Source of the DNA: Tillus elongatus
Lineage: Eukaryota > Arthropoda > Insecta > Coleoptera > Cleridae
Reading direction: 5' to 3'
NCBI GenBank assembly: GCA_964006375.1
Contig: OZ023263.1
Coordinates: forward strand, 136,582,063 to 136,646,062
DNA length: 64,000 nt
The position numbers and the translations under genes were made by a program. Shown one piece after another: positions 18,451-31,328 of this stretch (positions are counted from its first letter, which is position 1; every line of letters begins with the position of its first letter). The notes beneath the pieces are model-generated. The model did no database searches, was not told the DNA's origin, and was given only the letters and a program-made list of their open reading frames with translations.

Positions 18451-19850
18451 CTGCTATTAACCGATCTTGATGAAACGCGGTAAGAATCTTTGTTTTATTA
18501 ATAGCTTGATGAGTTCGTTACCTAGCTCTATCGGACCAGTTTTTCTAAAAAAGAATTTCATTTTTCCGAAAATTGTATATTAAAAATACCAAAGTTATTT
18601 GATGAAATTTGGTTGATATATTGCCCCCGTAAATGCGTTACCACATTTCAAACTTCAACTTTATAAGTTTATAGAAAATTGAGTTATACAAATTTGAGGA
18701 ATTTAATGAAAATTCGCTACCATAACGCAGTTCCTGCGCCCGAACTTTTTATATCTTTGTCTTCGCGTTGATTGTGGAAACTCAAAACGTCAAAAGTATT
18801 TCTGTCATCGGTGATAACTTATGGCTTAGTTCACCAGGCGACAACAGCTGAGTTAAAGAGCTTGTCTGCTGACCACCGATACATTTCAGAGGTTGTTGGA
18901 GACTGATGAACGTACTATTTTGTGACGTTTGCCTGTCATTCCGTGTTGATAAATTGGCAACAGTTGGTTCCAGCATGAACTCCGAGGGACTGGTGAATGC
19001 ATACGTTGACACAACTATTCAATTGTTGGCAACTGCTGGCGTCTGATGTACTTGGCCATTTTAATAGTAAGATGCCGTTCTATAATGAAGAAAGGCACGA
19101 TATGTCGTGTATTTTTATGCATCAAATCGAAATACAACAATATCGGGCATGAGAAATGTATTCGGAACGACAACAACCACCTCGTACTATTTTCAACAGC
19201 TTGAAAACAATTTAGCCGAGTTTGGCTGGTTTACTCAAAACTGTACAGATTATGGGAACAGAAACTTGAACAATAATCAGCGTAATAACATTTTGGAAAT
19301 GGTAAATTTAATGAAACTTGTTCAATTTCCTCTAGGTTTGAGTATACCGCAGACACGAATTTGGAGAACAAATGAAAATAATTATTACAAGCCCTATGAG
19401 ATTCGCGTCAGTCAACATTATGGAACATCTTACTATTACAACGTTATCTCCTATTACAGAAATGTTTTTAACGTTTTGAAATTACACAGCCAATAACGCC
19501 AAGAGAATATTAAGATAATTTTGCACTGTTTGGTGGTTAAGCCGAATTGTTAAAATTAATGATCAACATGTTATACAATGTTGCGTTATGGTAGTGAATT
19601 TTCATAAACATGTTTTTTATAGCCAATATGTTTTTTTAATGAAAGCAGGCATCTAAATTTGGTTACCAATATAACTTATATTGTAGAAACAATGTACCAT
19701 ATTTCATCAAAATAACTTGCTTTGAAAATGTACAAAAATTTTCCGAAAATAAACATAAAATGTTTCCAACAAAACTGGTTTCCTAGCCAACAAACCTTTT
19801 TTAACCACATGAAATATTTTGGTTTTGTGCCTTTCTCTGGTCATCAGTGG
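18451..19850. mobile_element. Paired-arm element bounded by microsatellites
   Basis: The left arm (18451-18770) carries AGAATCTTTGTTTTATTAAT, CAGTTTTTCTAAAAA, GATGAAATTTGG and ends in GAAAATTCGCTACCATAACG. The right arm (about 19585-19800) starts with CGTTATGGTAGTGAATTTTC and carries related blocks in the reverse order. Homologous arms occur at 24626-25085, 26830-27144, 28740-28910, 34526-34815, 34912-35154 and 59051-59350, usually ending at a (TA)n or (CA)n tract. I infer a non-autonomous DNA element with long inverted arms that sits in dinucleotide repeats. The class is not known to me. Confidence 0.6.
19107..19496 (+). CDS. Unrecognised 129-codon frame inside the paired-arm element
   Basis: An open frame rich in Asn and Tyr (LNNNQRNNILEMVNLM, YYKPYEIRVSQHYGTSYYY) lies in the core of the element at 18451-19850. 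I recognise no family, signal peptide or membrane segment. It may be chance or captured host sequence. The presence of a readable frame in an otherwise broken region is the only support. Confidence 0.2.
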   Translation: MYFYASNRNTTISGMRNVFGTTTTTSYYFQQLENNLAEFGWFTQNCTDYGNRNLNNNQRNNILEMVNLMKLVQFPLGLSIPQTRIWRTNENNYYKPYEIRVSQHYGTSYYYNVISYYRNVFNVLKLHSQ

Positions 19851-19914
19851 CAGCCAATTTTTTTTTAAATGCCTATAACTTTTTTACCTTTAACCTAGAA
19901 ATCTAAATTTCAAT

Positions 19915-20132
<218 letters not shown>

Positions 20133-20289
20133 AATTAATTATATAAGAATTATACTTTATGTACAAACTATATACAAATGTTCGCAGTATTGTTTTTAGT
20201 TTTAATTTAATCCATAAGAGACGAAAACTTGAGAGTATCTCAATGAAGAAAGTATAAAATACCATCAACACACCATTTACTTTCGAAAT

Positions 20290-20824
20290 TGGCTAGATTG
20301 TGTGTGTGTATGTGTGTGTGTGTGTGTGTGTGCAACCCGCTGGAGCAGTAACCATGAGATGAGAGATGAACCGGATAGGGCTCATCAGTGTGTCATACCT
20401 ACGCTCCGGTAAGTAGGCTTTAAGGCAGTCATTGCGATAGTAGCGGACAATAGCGAAGTTTCCTTTTTGGTGCACTGTATGTGCGTATAAGCTGCCGTGG
20501 AAGCCTAGAACCGTCACAATCTCAGAGATGGCGCTTCGCTTCCACTACCTGCTATAATTCCTGCCTGAAGGCCGACTTATTGAAGAGTAGGTATGAGCCC
20601 TAACGATGACGAAACCGGTATATCTCTCTTCTAATGATTACTCCTCCAGTGTGTTACACATCATTAATTCAACACCCGTCGTAACATTAGCTAGAGGAGT
20701 AGCTATTTTGCTATTTTCCCTCAGTAGTTTCTTCCAACAGCATCTTTCTTGTTGCACTGCATGTTGCGGCGAAGCCTCGAACCATCATAAATTCAGAGAT
20801 GGAGCATCGCGCGATTCTCCACTA

Positions 20825-20826
<2 letters not shown>
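20290..20826. repeat. Unclassified repeat with internal duplication
   Basis: A GC-richer segment between microsatellites ((GT)n at 20298-20332 and (TA)n at 20827). A block, GAAGCCT(A/C)GAACC ... TCAGAGATGG(C/A)GC ... CCACTACC, occurs at about 20496-20550 and 20771-20826. It also holds CCCTAACGATGACGAAACCGG. It looks like a mobile-element fragment; the family is not recognised. Confidence 0.45.

Positions 20827-20914
<88 letters not shown>
20827..20914. repeat. (TA)n tract
   Basis: Pure TA run of 88 bp. Confidence 0.97.
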
Positions 20915-20917
<3 letters not shown>

Positions 20918-21086
20918 AAATTGAAAAAATATGACTTCAGTGTAATGTTAGTTGCATATTCCCGATTATTCATAAATAAATGTACCTTTTAAAATTTTTA
21001 CTGCCCTGGCTCTGCCTCTTCTAACTCATCCCAGTAGTAGTTTCTATTATTTAGGAGAAAAATAGCCTGCTAATATGCAATTAAAT

Positions 21087-21088
<2 letters not shown>

Positions 21089-21160
<72 letters not shown>
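21089..21160. repeat. (TA)n tract
   Basis: Pure TA run of 72 bp. Confidence 0.97.
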
Positions 21161-21164
<4 letters not shown>

Positions 21165-22729
21165 TTTTAATTATTTATCCAAGGAAATATCTCATTAAAA
21201 AATATTTTATGAAATTTAAATGGTCTTAAATCGGATCCACTGAAAATCTTAAATTCTAGGAACAATTTTTATATTAAAATTACGTGACAGAAATTCGACG
21301 TTATAATGTTTTACAAGATTGGAAATGGCTTTTTATGCTTTGAATTGGAGACTAGTCTTCGCCCTCTCTTTTTCACACCGTTTAACTATAGGGAGAATGT
21401 AAATTGGATTTCTTTATATATGTTAAATTTTCAACTTTCCCATCTATTTATTATAGAAAGACAGACGTTGACAGCATTGCCTGTCTTTAATGCTTGAAAT
21501 TCCTTTCCCTTGGTCTGATTTAAATAAATAAATGGATTTTCAAATTCCTTTTTTCCATGCTGGATTTGTAGGTAAGTCTGGACGTGATTATCTTCATATG
21601 TTATTGTTTTCTGTAGTCAATTTCTTACTGTGAACATGAATCTTACTTGTTCTATTACTTGCAAGCACAAAAACATCTGGTTTTAAACACAATATACTAA
21701 AAATATTCAAATTCTTTGCGAAGGGAAAAATGACGCTTGTTTTGGCGTCCTAATAATTAACAACCATCATCGAAGTCCGGAAATTGTTTCCAATTTCATG
21801 TGGAATCTCGTTTCCTCTTTTGTCAAAGCAATCTCTCTTGAATTAATTAATACCTTTTTGACAGCTGTGCATCTTTAGAAAGCCCGGTAAGTTCAAATCT
21901 TATAATTTTAATCCCTATTATTATAAATGACATTTGGCATAACCTTACTTCTAGACATAATAAATATTACTAAATTTACAAACTAAAACACTTTTAAATG
22001 CTGTAATTCTTGATAAAGAGTCTCACAACATAAAACACTTTGTCTTTGATAAACTTTAGTCCCTGGCTTAAATAAAAACACTTTCTTATATAATATATAC
22101 AGAGTGTTTTTCATCACATCTTATGCTAACTTATATGAAAGTAAATAGTGTTTTAGAGCATAATTCTTTGCTTTTACTGAGATGATTAAGAGTTTCAGCT
22201 ACTTGCTTATAGATATTTGGCTCATTTTCCCTCTCACTGATATAATATCCAAAATTGTTAAAGTTATAAACCTCAAAATTTTCATTAATGATTATTTTAA
22301 TAAACCATGGCTTTTTATACCTGTCATTGCTCATCCAACTAACACTGACTAACAATAATAGAGAATATGCTTGTTTATTAATGTTTTTATTCTATTTCAT
22401 GTTTTAGTGTATAGAAAAATGTCGAACGATATGGATATGTACACAATTTACAGAGCCCATATATATCACGTGCAAACTGTAAGTATTGTACTTACTACTG
22501 ACCTGTGGTCAAGTTTGTATACAATATTGCTAAGACAACCCTCCAATATACCTAGGTCTGAGCATTTACATAATTTAACCAATAATCGGAGTTTAACGTC
22601 ATCAAATTAGATTTCCGTAAAGGTTTTCTTTTTTTGTTTTATAGTGAAATTTATAGGGAATTTATTTACGATCTGTCTTATGTACACTCTGATGTACTGA
22701 TAGTCTAAATTGGGCAATTTTCCAGCATA

Positions 22730-22735
<6 letters not shown>
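21161..22735. other. AT-rich sequence without a recognised gene
   Basis: Only short frames (under 80 codons) with no family resemblance. Nothing supportable was seen on either strand. Confidence 0.6.
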
Positions 22736-22769
<34 letters not shown>

Positions 22770-22775
22770 ACACAC

Positions 22776-22840
<65 letters not shown>
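22736..22840. repeat. (CA)n-(TA)n compound microsatellite
   Basis: CA units (with one CATA) to about 22776, then TA to 22840. It is followed at 22861-22960 by the GACCC(C)GAATATGTGTTTTGGGG / GCTCATTTTAAGAA block that borders other (TA)n tracts. Confidence 0.95.
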
Positions 22841-22843
<3 letters not shown>

Positions 22844-23934
22844 GCATATAATTAGATACTGACCCCGAATATGTGTTTTGGGGCCTCGTTGGCTCTCATT
22901 TTAAGAACTTCTTTCACATTTCAAAAGTCGCAATCGCTCACGAGCGACTTTTTTCTACAAAAGTTCAAAAATTTGCTAATAGAGAAGGCAGTTGTCAACA
23001 TTTTGATCTGCTTAATGCAAACAAATTTTCAATCCTAATTGTTTAAACAATACATATATTACTTAGAAACGCGTAAATAGTATAAAGTTAGTAATTCTCT
23101 AAGAGAACATCTAAATACATGTTCCCTTAGAGAATTACACATATACCTAATAAATTACCTTAAAAAATGTATATATCACAACCCTGTTTAAAAGACGTAG
23201 TTAAAGCAAGTTGAGAGGCTTCTAGGGTGTCTGTATTTTATTGTATAACAAGGTAAAGCGGAAATCTATCTGTGTCTTTTGAAAGTAGCAGCGTTGAATG
23301 ACATCGGGGTGGCAGCCCTGCAGGTAATATGGGGTTTGTGTGTGTGTGTGTGTGAGCGGTCAGCCTCTGGCATATGATGAACAGCCCCTATCATAGCAAA
23401 AGGTTTACTTGTGTGAGTTTTTGTGAATGAAACACCCAGGTAGATGGGTATAACGCGGCGTTTACTACTTGCTGCCTCAAAAATGCAGGTGTGAATAAGG
23501 AATCATTAGTGTGGTGAGTTTTTTATAGAAATTTAATTATGAAGTGAATAAACCATAAATTTGAAAAAAAGTAGGTGTATTTCTATTAAGTATAGATATA
23601 GAGTCCTCATATACAGTGCTTGTGTAAAGTAACTAATAAATTCGTTAAAAATTCAAGGAACAACTTTTAGGAAAACCTCCCGAACCCGTCAGATTATATA
23701 TCTAGTTACGCATTTATTTAAGTAATTCATACGTACAAATGACCCGTGTAAGATTTATGGCGTCATCGATATTTTTTTAATGACAATCCCCTTGTTCATT
23801 ACGAAATGTGAAAAAGCTCTTTTTTTAATGTGATACGGCAATAATTACGTTAGCGTGAATAGGTGAAGGGTAAATGATAAAATTATTGAAGAAAGACGAT
23901 TTTGGAATTTCAAAATACTTAATTCAAGGGAAAT
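22841..23934. other. Microsatellite-border block followed by unassigned sequence
   Basis: The first 120 bp match the blocks at 27720-27840, 28612-28740 and 31030-31130 (reverse): TATGTGTTCTAGGGG, GCGCTCATTT and TTCAAAAGTCG. A short inverted pair (AATTCTCTAAGAGAACAT ... ATGTTCCCTTAGAGAATT) lies near 23092-23137. The rest shows no gene. Confidence 0.5.
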
Positions 23935-24425
23935 GGTTTTTGAAAGATCAATTAAATTAAATGTTCGAATTGTGCACCGTTAGCTGCCTGAAAGTAGCAA
24001 AGGCGATTAATAAATTATTTTTGAACATTGTCAATAACTTTAGGACGTATCTACCCGTTGTATTTCGTGACAAAATTCTTGCTTTTAAATCTTCTAAGTT
24101 CTCCGACCTAGTATCCCCGCAAAAAGTTATCCAGAGATGTCAAATCTGGCGATCTAGCTGACTACTTAATCAGCCCGCCTGTCCCTATCCACCGAATCGG
24201 GAACACCTTTTCTTGCATTGCGAACAAAACATTAATTCTGATGGTGCAGGTCGACCAGACTTGGGGATATCCGAACATGCCCAAATTCGCGGCACTTAAA
24301 CTCACCGTTGCTTAATATACTTTGACTAATAGGTTTCCGATTAGTGTGTGCCCCATAATTAATTAGACCTAAGCTAAGGAGTGACAGCTGGCGCAAAAAT
24401 AAAGCAATTGGGCTCAACATGCCTT
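23935..24425 (-). pseudogene. IS630/mariner-like transposase relic
   Basis: On the minus strand around 24210-24100, broken frames spell FPIRWIGTGGLI and then SARSPDLTSLDNFL. These are the RWIGRxGPI and PPRSPDLTPLDFFL motifs around the last catalytic Asp of arthropod DDE transposases with a DUF4817-type N-terminus. The same motifs are found in the element at 57190-58225. Stops and shifts fill the frame. No inverted repeats were recognised around it. Confidence 0.65.
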
Positions 24426-24625
24426 AGTAAAATGTTGCTCGTTTTCATTTTATAGGGTGTTTAAATAATTTTTCTTAAAATTATTTTCTCCAATATCTTG
24501 AATGCGATTCAACATATTATTATGAAATGTGGCATGATACACATAATTTGCACTTAGATCGAAGCCTTCGAGAATACATAATGTTTGCGCATAATCGTTA
24601 ATTTAATTTCATTGATACATATATT

Positions 24626-25085
24626 ATGTATCACACCAATAACTCAAAAAATAATGAGCCGATTTTGATAAAATTTGGCAGGTACCTTTCGTTTGTAAGT
24701 AGCTTGGATAAGCTCGTTAGTTGGAACAGGATTTTGAGTTTATTCCAAAAAAAAACTTATCTTAAAAATAAAAAGTCTGGATGCAGCCATTGCGTTATGG
24801 AAAATAATTTTCATAAAAATGTTTTTAATAGCAACTGTCTGCAAACAGGCATCACTCTGGTTATCGGTATATCCTATATAGTAAACACAATGTACCATAT
24901 TTTATCAAAATAACATATTGTTTGAAAATGTACAAAAATTTTCCGAAGATAAATTTAAAATGTTTCCGAGAAAACTGGCTTCCTAGCCAACAAACCTCAG
25001 GTTAATAGCAAATTAAGTCATTGAAATTGAGACATTTAATGAAAATTCGATACGAAAACGCACTTACTGCGTCTCTATTTTTTTT
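24626..25085. repeat. Single arm of the paired-arm repeat family
   Basis: Begins ACCAATAACTCAAAAAATAA and includes GATTTTGATAAAATTTGGCA, AGCTTGGATAAG, GCGTTATGGA and CCTAGCCAACAAACCT. It is the same family as the arms at 34526 and 19585. Confidence 0.7.
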
Positions 25086-25309
25086 CTTACAAACATATTT
25101 CGATAAAATGCAAAAAATGCAAAAATGCAATAATATAAGAGTCTTCGAAAAAGAATTTGTACGTATCACGAACGACTTATGGACCACCCTGTGATTGTCA
25201 AGATAACTTTATAAGATGCAGCTCACAACACCGTATAATTAACGTTTAAAATTTTTTCTCGTATCTTGTATTGTAATTATATTAAGCTTTGCCGTAGAAA
25301 TCAGTCACC

Positions 25310-25312
<3 letters not shown>

Positions 25313-25384
<72 letters not shown>
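25313..25384. repeat. (TA)n tract
   Basis: Pure TA run directly after TCAGTCACCCTG, a sequence like the CAGGGTG transposon end in reverse. Confidence 0.96.
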
Positions 25385-25387
<3 letters not shown>

Positions 25388-25597
25388 AGATAAAAAGCGG
25401 AAAGTAATGGATTCTAGGGAGCGTAGTTTGTGCTGAAACTTAAGGGTTTGCAGAACATTCTTCTTGCGACATTTCCTTTACATAATCCGTATTTGTTTTA
25501 GGTTATTTGCATAAATGTTGCCAATTTTGAAGTTGAAAATCGCGACTTTGACTTTGAATTTGATCAAAATCGACCCATGATTTTTTGAGTTATCGGT

Positions 25598-25600
<3 letters not shown>

Positions 25601-25692
<92 letters not shown>
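25601..25692. repeat. (TA)n tract
   Basis: Pure TA run. Its left side is GAGTTATCGGTGTG (a paired-arm end) and its right side is the CAGGGTATTTC end of the fold-back element. Confidence 0.97.
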
Positions 25693-25696
<4 letters not shown>

Positions 25697-26404
25697 GGTA
25701 TTTCAAATTCGAGCCTCACGATTGGGATCTTGTAATTGGGGCAAAGTTGCGCGTTTCGATGCGGATCAATTATCTGAAAGAAAATTTGAGGTGACATTTT
25801 CAGTTTTTTTATTATTCGAAAAAAGCGGAAACTTTTTACCTATGACATTGTTGACACACATTTTTATGGGCAATTTAATTAGGTCATCATATTTTCCAAG
25901 GCGTTCTTGATGCAGGAGTTACAATATATAACTTTTATTTTTCTTATGGCCGCCATATTGAAATTTTGCATTTTTAAAAAGCCTTTTTTCTGATTACAAT
26001 GATATATCACACGATACGATCACATCTTGCCTGCTATCAAAGTTTGAAAAAAATCGTTTCCGCGAAGAGTGCTTTGGAAGGGACGCCTATAAATTTATTT
26101 AACGATCTAAATATTGTCAGTTCAGCTAAACTCTGACGCTTATAGTATTTCTGTACATTGTCTTTGTGGCATTTATTAAAAAATCATGAGTTTTACAAAT
26201 GAAGAAAAGAGAGACATGATAAAAATGTATTACCAAAATAACAGAAACGCTAGATTACTAGTGAAAACTATTTAAATGAATCTCCGTAAAGGCGGCAACC
26301 ACACTATTCTTATTTTACCGGACTAGATTGTAGTACTAGATTTTCGTCAACGTCGCTTATTCTACTACCATACTTGTTTTTGGGTTTTCCAAATAAACTA
26401 TATT

Positions 26405-26775
26405 ACACGAGTGAAGATTGGAACCTGTGATGAGCACTGATAAGTACAATTTGGAGAACCCAATTAATCACAAACTGTTTACTCATCCCCTTGATGACGC
26501 TAACTTTGTTAGGAAAACTATCGTCACTCATCCCCTTGATGAGGCTAACTTTGTTAGCGAAACGATCGCCGGGTCAAAAACTGTATTGCAACTGTATTAC
26601 AAAGTTAGCGTCATCAAGGGGATGGGTGAACAGGTTACTGATCCCCTTGATGACGCTAACTTTGTTAGCGAAACGATTGTCACTCATCCCCTTGATGACG
26701 CTAACTTTGTTAGCGAAACGATCGTCGGGTCAGAAAACTGTATTGTGATGAATTGGGTTCTCCAAATTGTACATA
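26405..26775. repeat. Array of hammerhead-like hairpin units
   Basis: Four direct copies and one inverted copy of a block CCCCTTGATGACGCTAACTTTGTTAGCGAAACGAT (written here as parts CCCCTTGATGA, CGCTAAC-TTT-GTTAGCG and AAACGAT). It is bordered by GAGCACTGATAAGTACAATT at the left and, inverted, AATTGGGTTCTCCAAATTGT at the right. The GATGA, stem-loop, GAAAC order resembles the core of type I hammerhead ribozymes, but the first core base and the base after the stem are not canonical in these copies. Confidence 0.6.
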
Positions 26776-26829
26776 AACCATATTATTTTAGCTTGCGATC
26801 TAGTCCACTAAAATAAAAAATATGAACGC

Positions 26830-27714
<885 letters not shown>

Positions 27715-28522
27715 ATATAAAAATTGAAACTGACCCTGGATATGGGTTCTAGGGGTCCTAGATCGCGCTCATTTGAAGAAATGTTTTCAAAATTCAAAAG
27801 TCGTGATCACCATTAGTGAATTTTTTCTAAGAAAATTCACTAAAAATAGTGTGGTTGTCGCCTTTCCGGATATTCATTTAAGTAGTTTTAACTGGTAACT
27901 CTAGCGTTTCTCTATTTAGGTAGGTAATGTATTTTTATCATGTTTATCATTTCTTCATTTGTAAAACCTTTGATTTTTGAATAAGTACACAATGTACAGA
28001 AATGCTATAAACATCAAAGTTTGGCTGAACTGTCAATATTTAGATCGTTAAACAAATTAATGGCGTCCCTTCCAAAGCACTCTTCGCAGAAATGATTTTT
28101 TCTAAATTTTGATAGCAGGTAAGATGTGATCGCATCGTGTGATATATCATTGTAATCAGAAAAAAAAAGACTTTTTAAAAGTGTGAAAATCCAATATGAC
28201 GTCCATAAGAAAAATATAAGTTAAGTATTGAAACTTGCATCAAGAACGCCTTGGAAAATATGATGACATGTTTACATTGTCCATGAAAAAGTGTCCTGGC
28301 AATGTCATAGTTAAAAAAGTCTAGTTCGATATTCGCTTGAAAAAGAAAAGGCTAAAATTGAAAATTTCCGTTTTTTTCGAATAGTTAAAAACCAAAAATG
28401 TCACCAAATTTTTTTTTCAGATAATTGATCAGCATAGAAATGCGCAACTTTGCCCGAATTTAACCATCCACGTATCTCTCGCGGTTTACAAGATCCAAAT
28501 GGTGATGCTCGAATTTGAACTA

Positions 28523-28525
<3 letters not shown>

Positions 28526-28605
<80 letters not shown>
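28526..28605. repeat. (TA)n tract
   Basis: A TA run at the right end of the fold-back element, followed by the GACCTCGGATATGTG border block (28612-28740). Confidence 0.97.
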
Positions 28606-28606
<1 letters not shown>

Positions 28607-28739
28607 CATATAAAAATTGAAACTGACCTCGGATATGTGTTCTAGGGGGCCTAATTAGCGCTCATTTTAAGAAATCATTTTCAAAATTCAAAAGTCGCAA
28701 TCTCCTCGTTAGTTAATTTTTTAAAGAAAATTCACTAAA

Positions 28740-28910
28740 AGGTTATGGTAACCAGATTTGGTAGGTAGGTTTATGATATAAAAAACAAGATATACACCAA
28801 AATTTAGATTTCTATGTTGCAAGGAAAAAAAGTTTAAAAAACATTTGGTGCCAGATCATTTCTATGAAAATTCACTACCATAACGCCCTTGCTGCGTTCA
28901 GACTTTTTTT
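28740..28910. repeat. Arm fragment of the paired-arm family
   Basis: Contains ATTTGGTGCCAGATCATTTC, and GAAAATTCACTACCATAACG next to the LINE remnant. Confidence 0.65.
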
Positions 28911-28929
28911 ACTTAGATCGTTAGCAGTA

Positions 28930-30720
28930 ATCCAGTTTGTTATTTTGTTTGGACTTTCTGTAGTCTCGTTAGCTAGTTTGTCGGCTGCTTCGTTACCTGT
29001 TAATCCAGTGTACCCCTTTATCCACATAAATATGACTTTATTACCATTATCACAAACAACTGATACAAATTTACGATGCTACATATTATTGGATTTTTTC
29101 CATGCTCGGTATAAACTTTAAGCGAAAGCAAAACTGATTTGGAATCTGACAACATCAGAGTATATATAATTTTCTTTTTAATTGGCCCTTATAGTTATTC
29201 GTACAAGGCAATGTCTCTGCTGTGTAAATATATGTTATTAGTTGAATTTTTTGGTATATACCTTCTTGGACATAAAAAGCACAACCTGTCCCAGATAAAG
29301 ATTTGGAACCACCAGTATATATTTGTGTATAATTATTATCAAACCTTTCTAACCTTGTCTCAAGTATGGAACGATTTAGGAATGAAAAATTGATATAGTT
29401 GGGAAATGTTATATCTATTTTGGTGTATTTTTATAGATTAAGGTACATAATGGGATTTTATCTTTCGGAACAATCGCATCGGCAATGTGCTCTGGTTTGC
29501 TGTATGCATCAACCAGTGGTGGATTATTCTTTTTAGACCAATATGTATTAGACAGAGAGTCCAGAAAAAATAATAGAACACCTTTAGCCGTAAAGGGTCA
29601 TACTGTCGCCATTCAATGACTAGTTTCTTTTCCAAAAATGCCCTTCGTAAGTAGTTCGGTGGTTCCTGACTTTCTGCTAGGACTGCACTATTTGGTGATG
29701 ATTGAATCGCAGCAATACATATTTTGATTGTTTTTTTTTTGGTATGCGATCTATTCTTTTTAAATTCGAATTTAAAGAAGACCCATATACAACGAAGCCA
29801 TAAGCTATAATTCACCTAATACAACATCTACAAAACATTAGACATGTCTTAACATCTGCACCCCACGTTGAAATACAAACTGACCTTAGGAAATTCATTC
29901 CTCGTTCGCACCTTCCCTTTATATGTTTTGTATACGAATTCCACAACCATTTCATATAAAAAGTAACACCCAGATATTTATATTCTTTTACTACTGGTGT
30001 GTCATAATTTTGGAGTCTTAGTGTATCACTGGTTTTTAATCTATGCCTATTAAAATACATGACAGAAGTTTTTTAATACCTAGTTCAAAGCCTTGCTCAA
30101 AAATCCACTTATTTAAAATTGACAACAGAATGTACAAATAAATATCATCAGCATACTGAATGCAGTGCACTGAATTATCAAATTAATTATGCAACTCAGC
30201 TGTGTAAATGTCAATTAACCGGGGACTTAGCTCCTTGAGGCAAACCTTTGGATGTATGTAATGAACCATATAGGTTGTTAAAGACATCTCTAATATATAT
30301 TTGCCTTGAATTATATAATTCGACAACGCTAATGGAAACTTTAGGCGACAATCCGTCTAATATTAATGCGTTTTGCAATATTTTTTAATTAACAGACTCG
30401 TATGTATGTCAACAAAAAGACAATATTCGACACCATGTGAGAAATAACATGTATCGTACCTCTACTTTTGCACAATCATCGATATTCATAGAACCATTCA
30501 AGTTGCACCTTTATCATTCTCTCAAAAGTTTTGAAAATGCAAGAAACTATATTGGACGGTATGAGGACGCTTAATTAGGATCTTTACTTATATAAGAGAC
30601 AGATGATGATATCTTTTATTGGGTCAGTATAATTATAGTTTACCCACCATCTTCATAGCTGGTCCCTTCTGTTGTCAAAGGCTGATATGCAGATGGTGGT
30701 GCAAATTGTTCTAACATGTC
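28930..30720 (-). pseudogene. LINE remnant: reverse transcriptase plus RNase H
   Basis: Read leftward: RT fingers with ASSYRPI and FLAFSKLL (about 30590-30530), GLPQG near 30245, the catalytic box CIQYADDIYLYI near 30150, then VVKEYKYLGVTF with RCERGMNFLRSV and STWGADVKTCLMF (30060-29812), a C-terminal segment (29815-29438), and an RNase H domain (TGGSKS near 29310, SDSKSVLLSL near 29150, VIFMWIKGYTGLTGNEAADKLA near 29040-28975). All parts are separated by stops and shifts. The first RNase H Asp is Gly in TGGSKS. Organisation and motifs match the I/Jockey-group non-LTR elements that carry RNase H, and closely resemble the LINE at 49780-52800. Confidence 0.75.
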
Positions 30721-31129
30721 ATTAATTAGAGATTCTGGCAAAGACGCGGTTTTTCAAAAAAAAATATTAGAAATTCTCGTCTCAAACCGACACCGGTGTC
30801 GTCCTTTTAAGACCAGAGACAAAATTTCGCTATGGGTTTCTGCATTTAAGTTTAAACAAACGTTTCGACTGGGCTTCTGTATTTTTATAGTTTAGATAAT
30901 TGGTTAAGATTGACATGGTATGTGTGCAGTGCATTTTTACTCTGAACAAGTACATATATCAAGACATTCGTTATCGAACAAACAGGAAGTCTAGATTTTA
31001 AATTTGCAGTTGTTTTTAAAAATTCGCTATTAGAGATGTATGGATGGTGAGACTTTGCAAAAAAAATTCAAATGAGCGAGAATTTGGAACCCTAGAACCC
31101 GAAACCAAGGTCCGTTTGAATTTTTATAT

Positions 31130-31131
<2 letters not shown>

Positions 31132-31200
<69 letters not shown>

Positions 31201-31257
31201 TAGGTAGGTAGGTAGGTAGGTAGGTAGGTAGGTAGGTAGGTAGGTAAGTAGGTAGGT
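31132..31257. repeat. (TA)n joined to (TAGG)n, LINE 3' tail
   Basis: The TA run to 31198 passes into about 15 TAGG units to 31257. On the minus strand the latter is a (CCTA)n tail directly following the LINE at 31258-34422. Confidence 0.93.
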
Positions 31258-31328
31258 TTGTATGTGAGTGGGCCATACCTGTCCTTCCACCGCGACCATA
31301 TGGTCTATTGTGGCTCACGCCTAAAAGT

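Noticed and set aside
20785..20992. Frames across the (TA)n tract at 20.8 kb
   Set aside because: Composed mostly of Tyr-Ile repeats from the microsatellite.
23961..24161. 66-codon plus-strand frame
   Set aside because: It runs antisense to a transposase relic; the minus-strand motifs explain the conservation.
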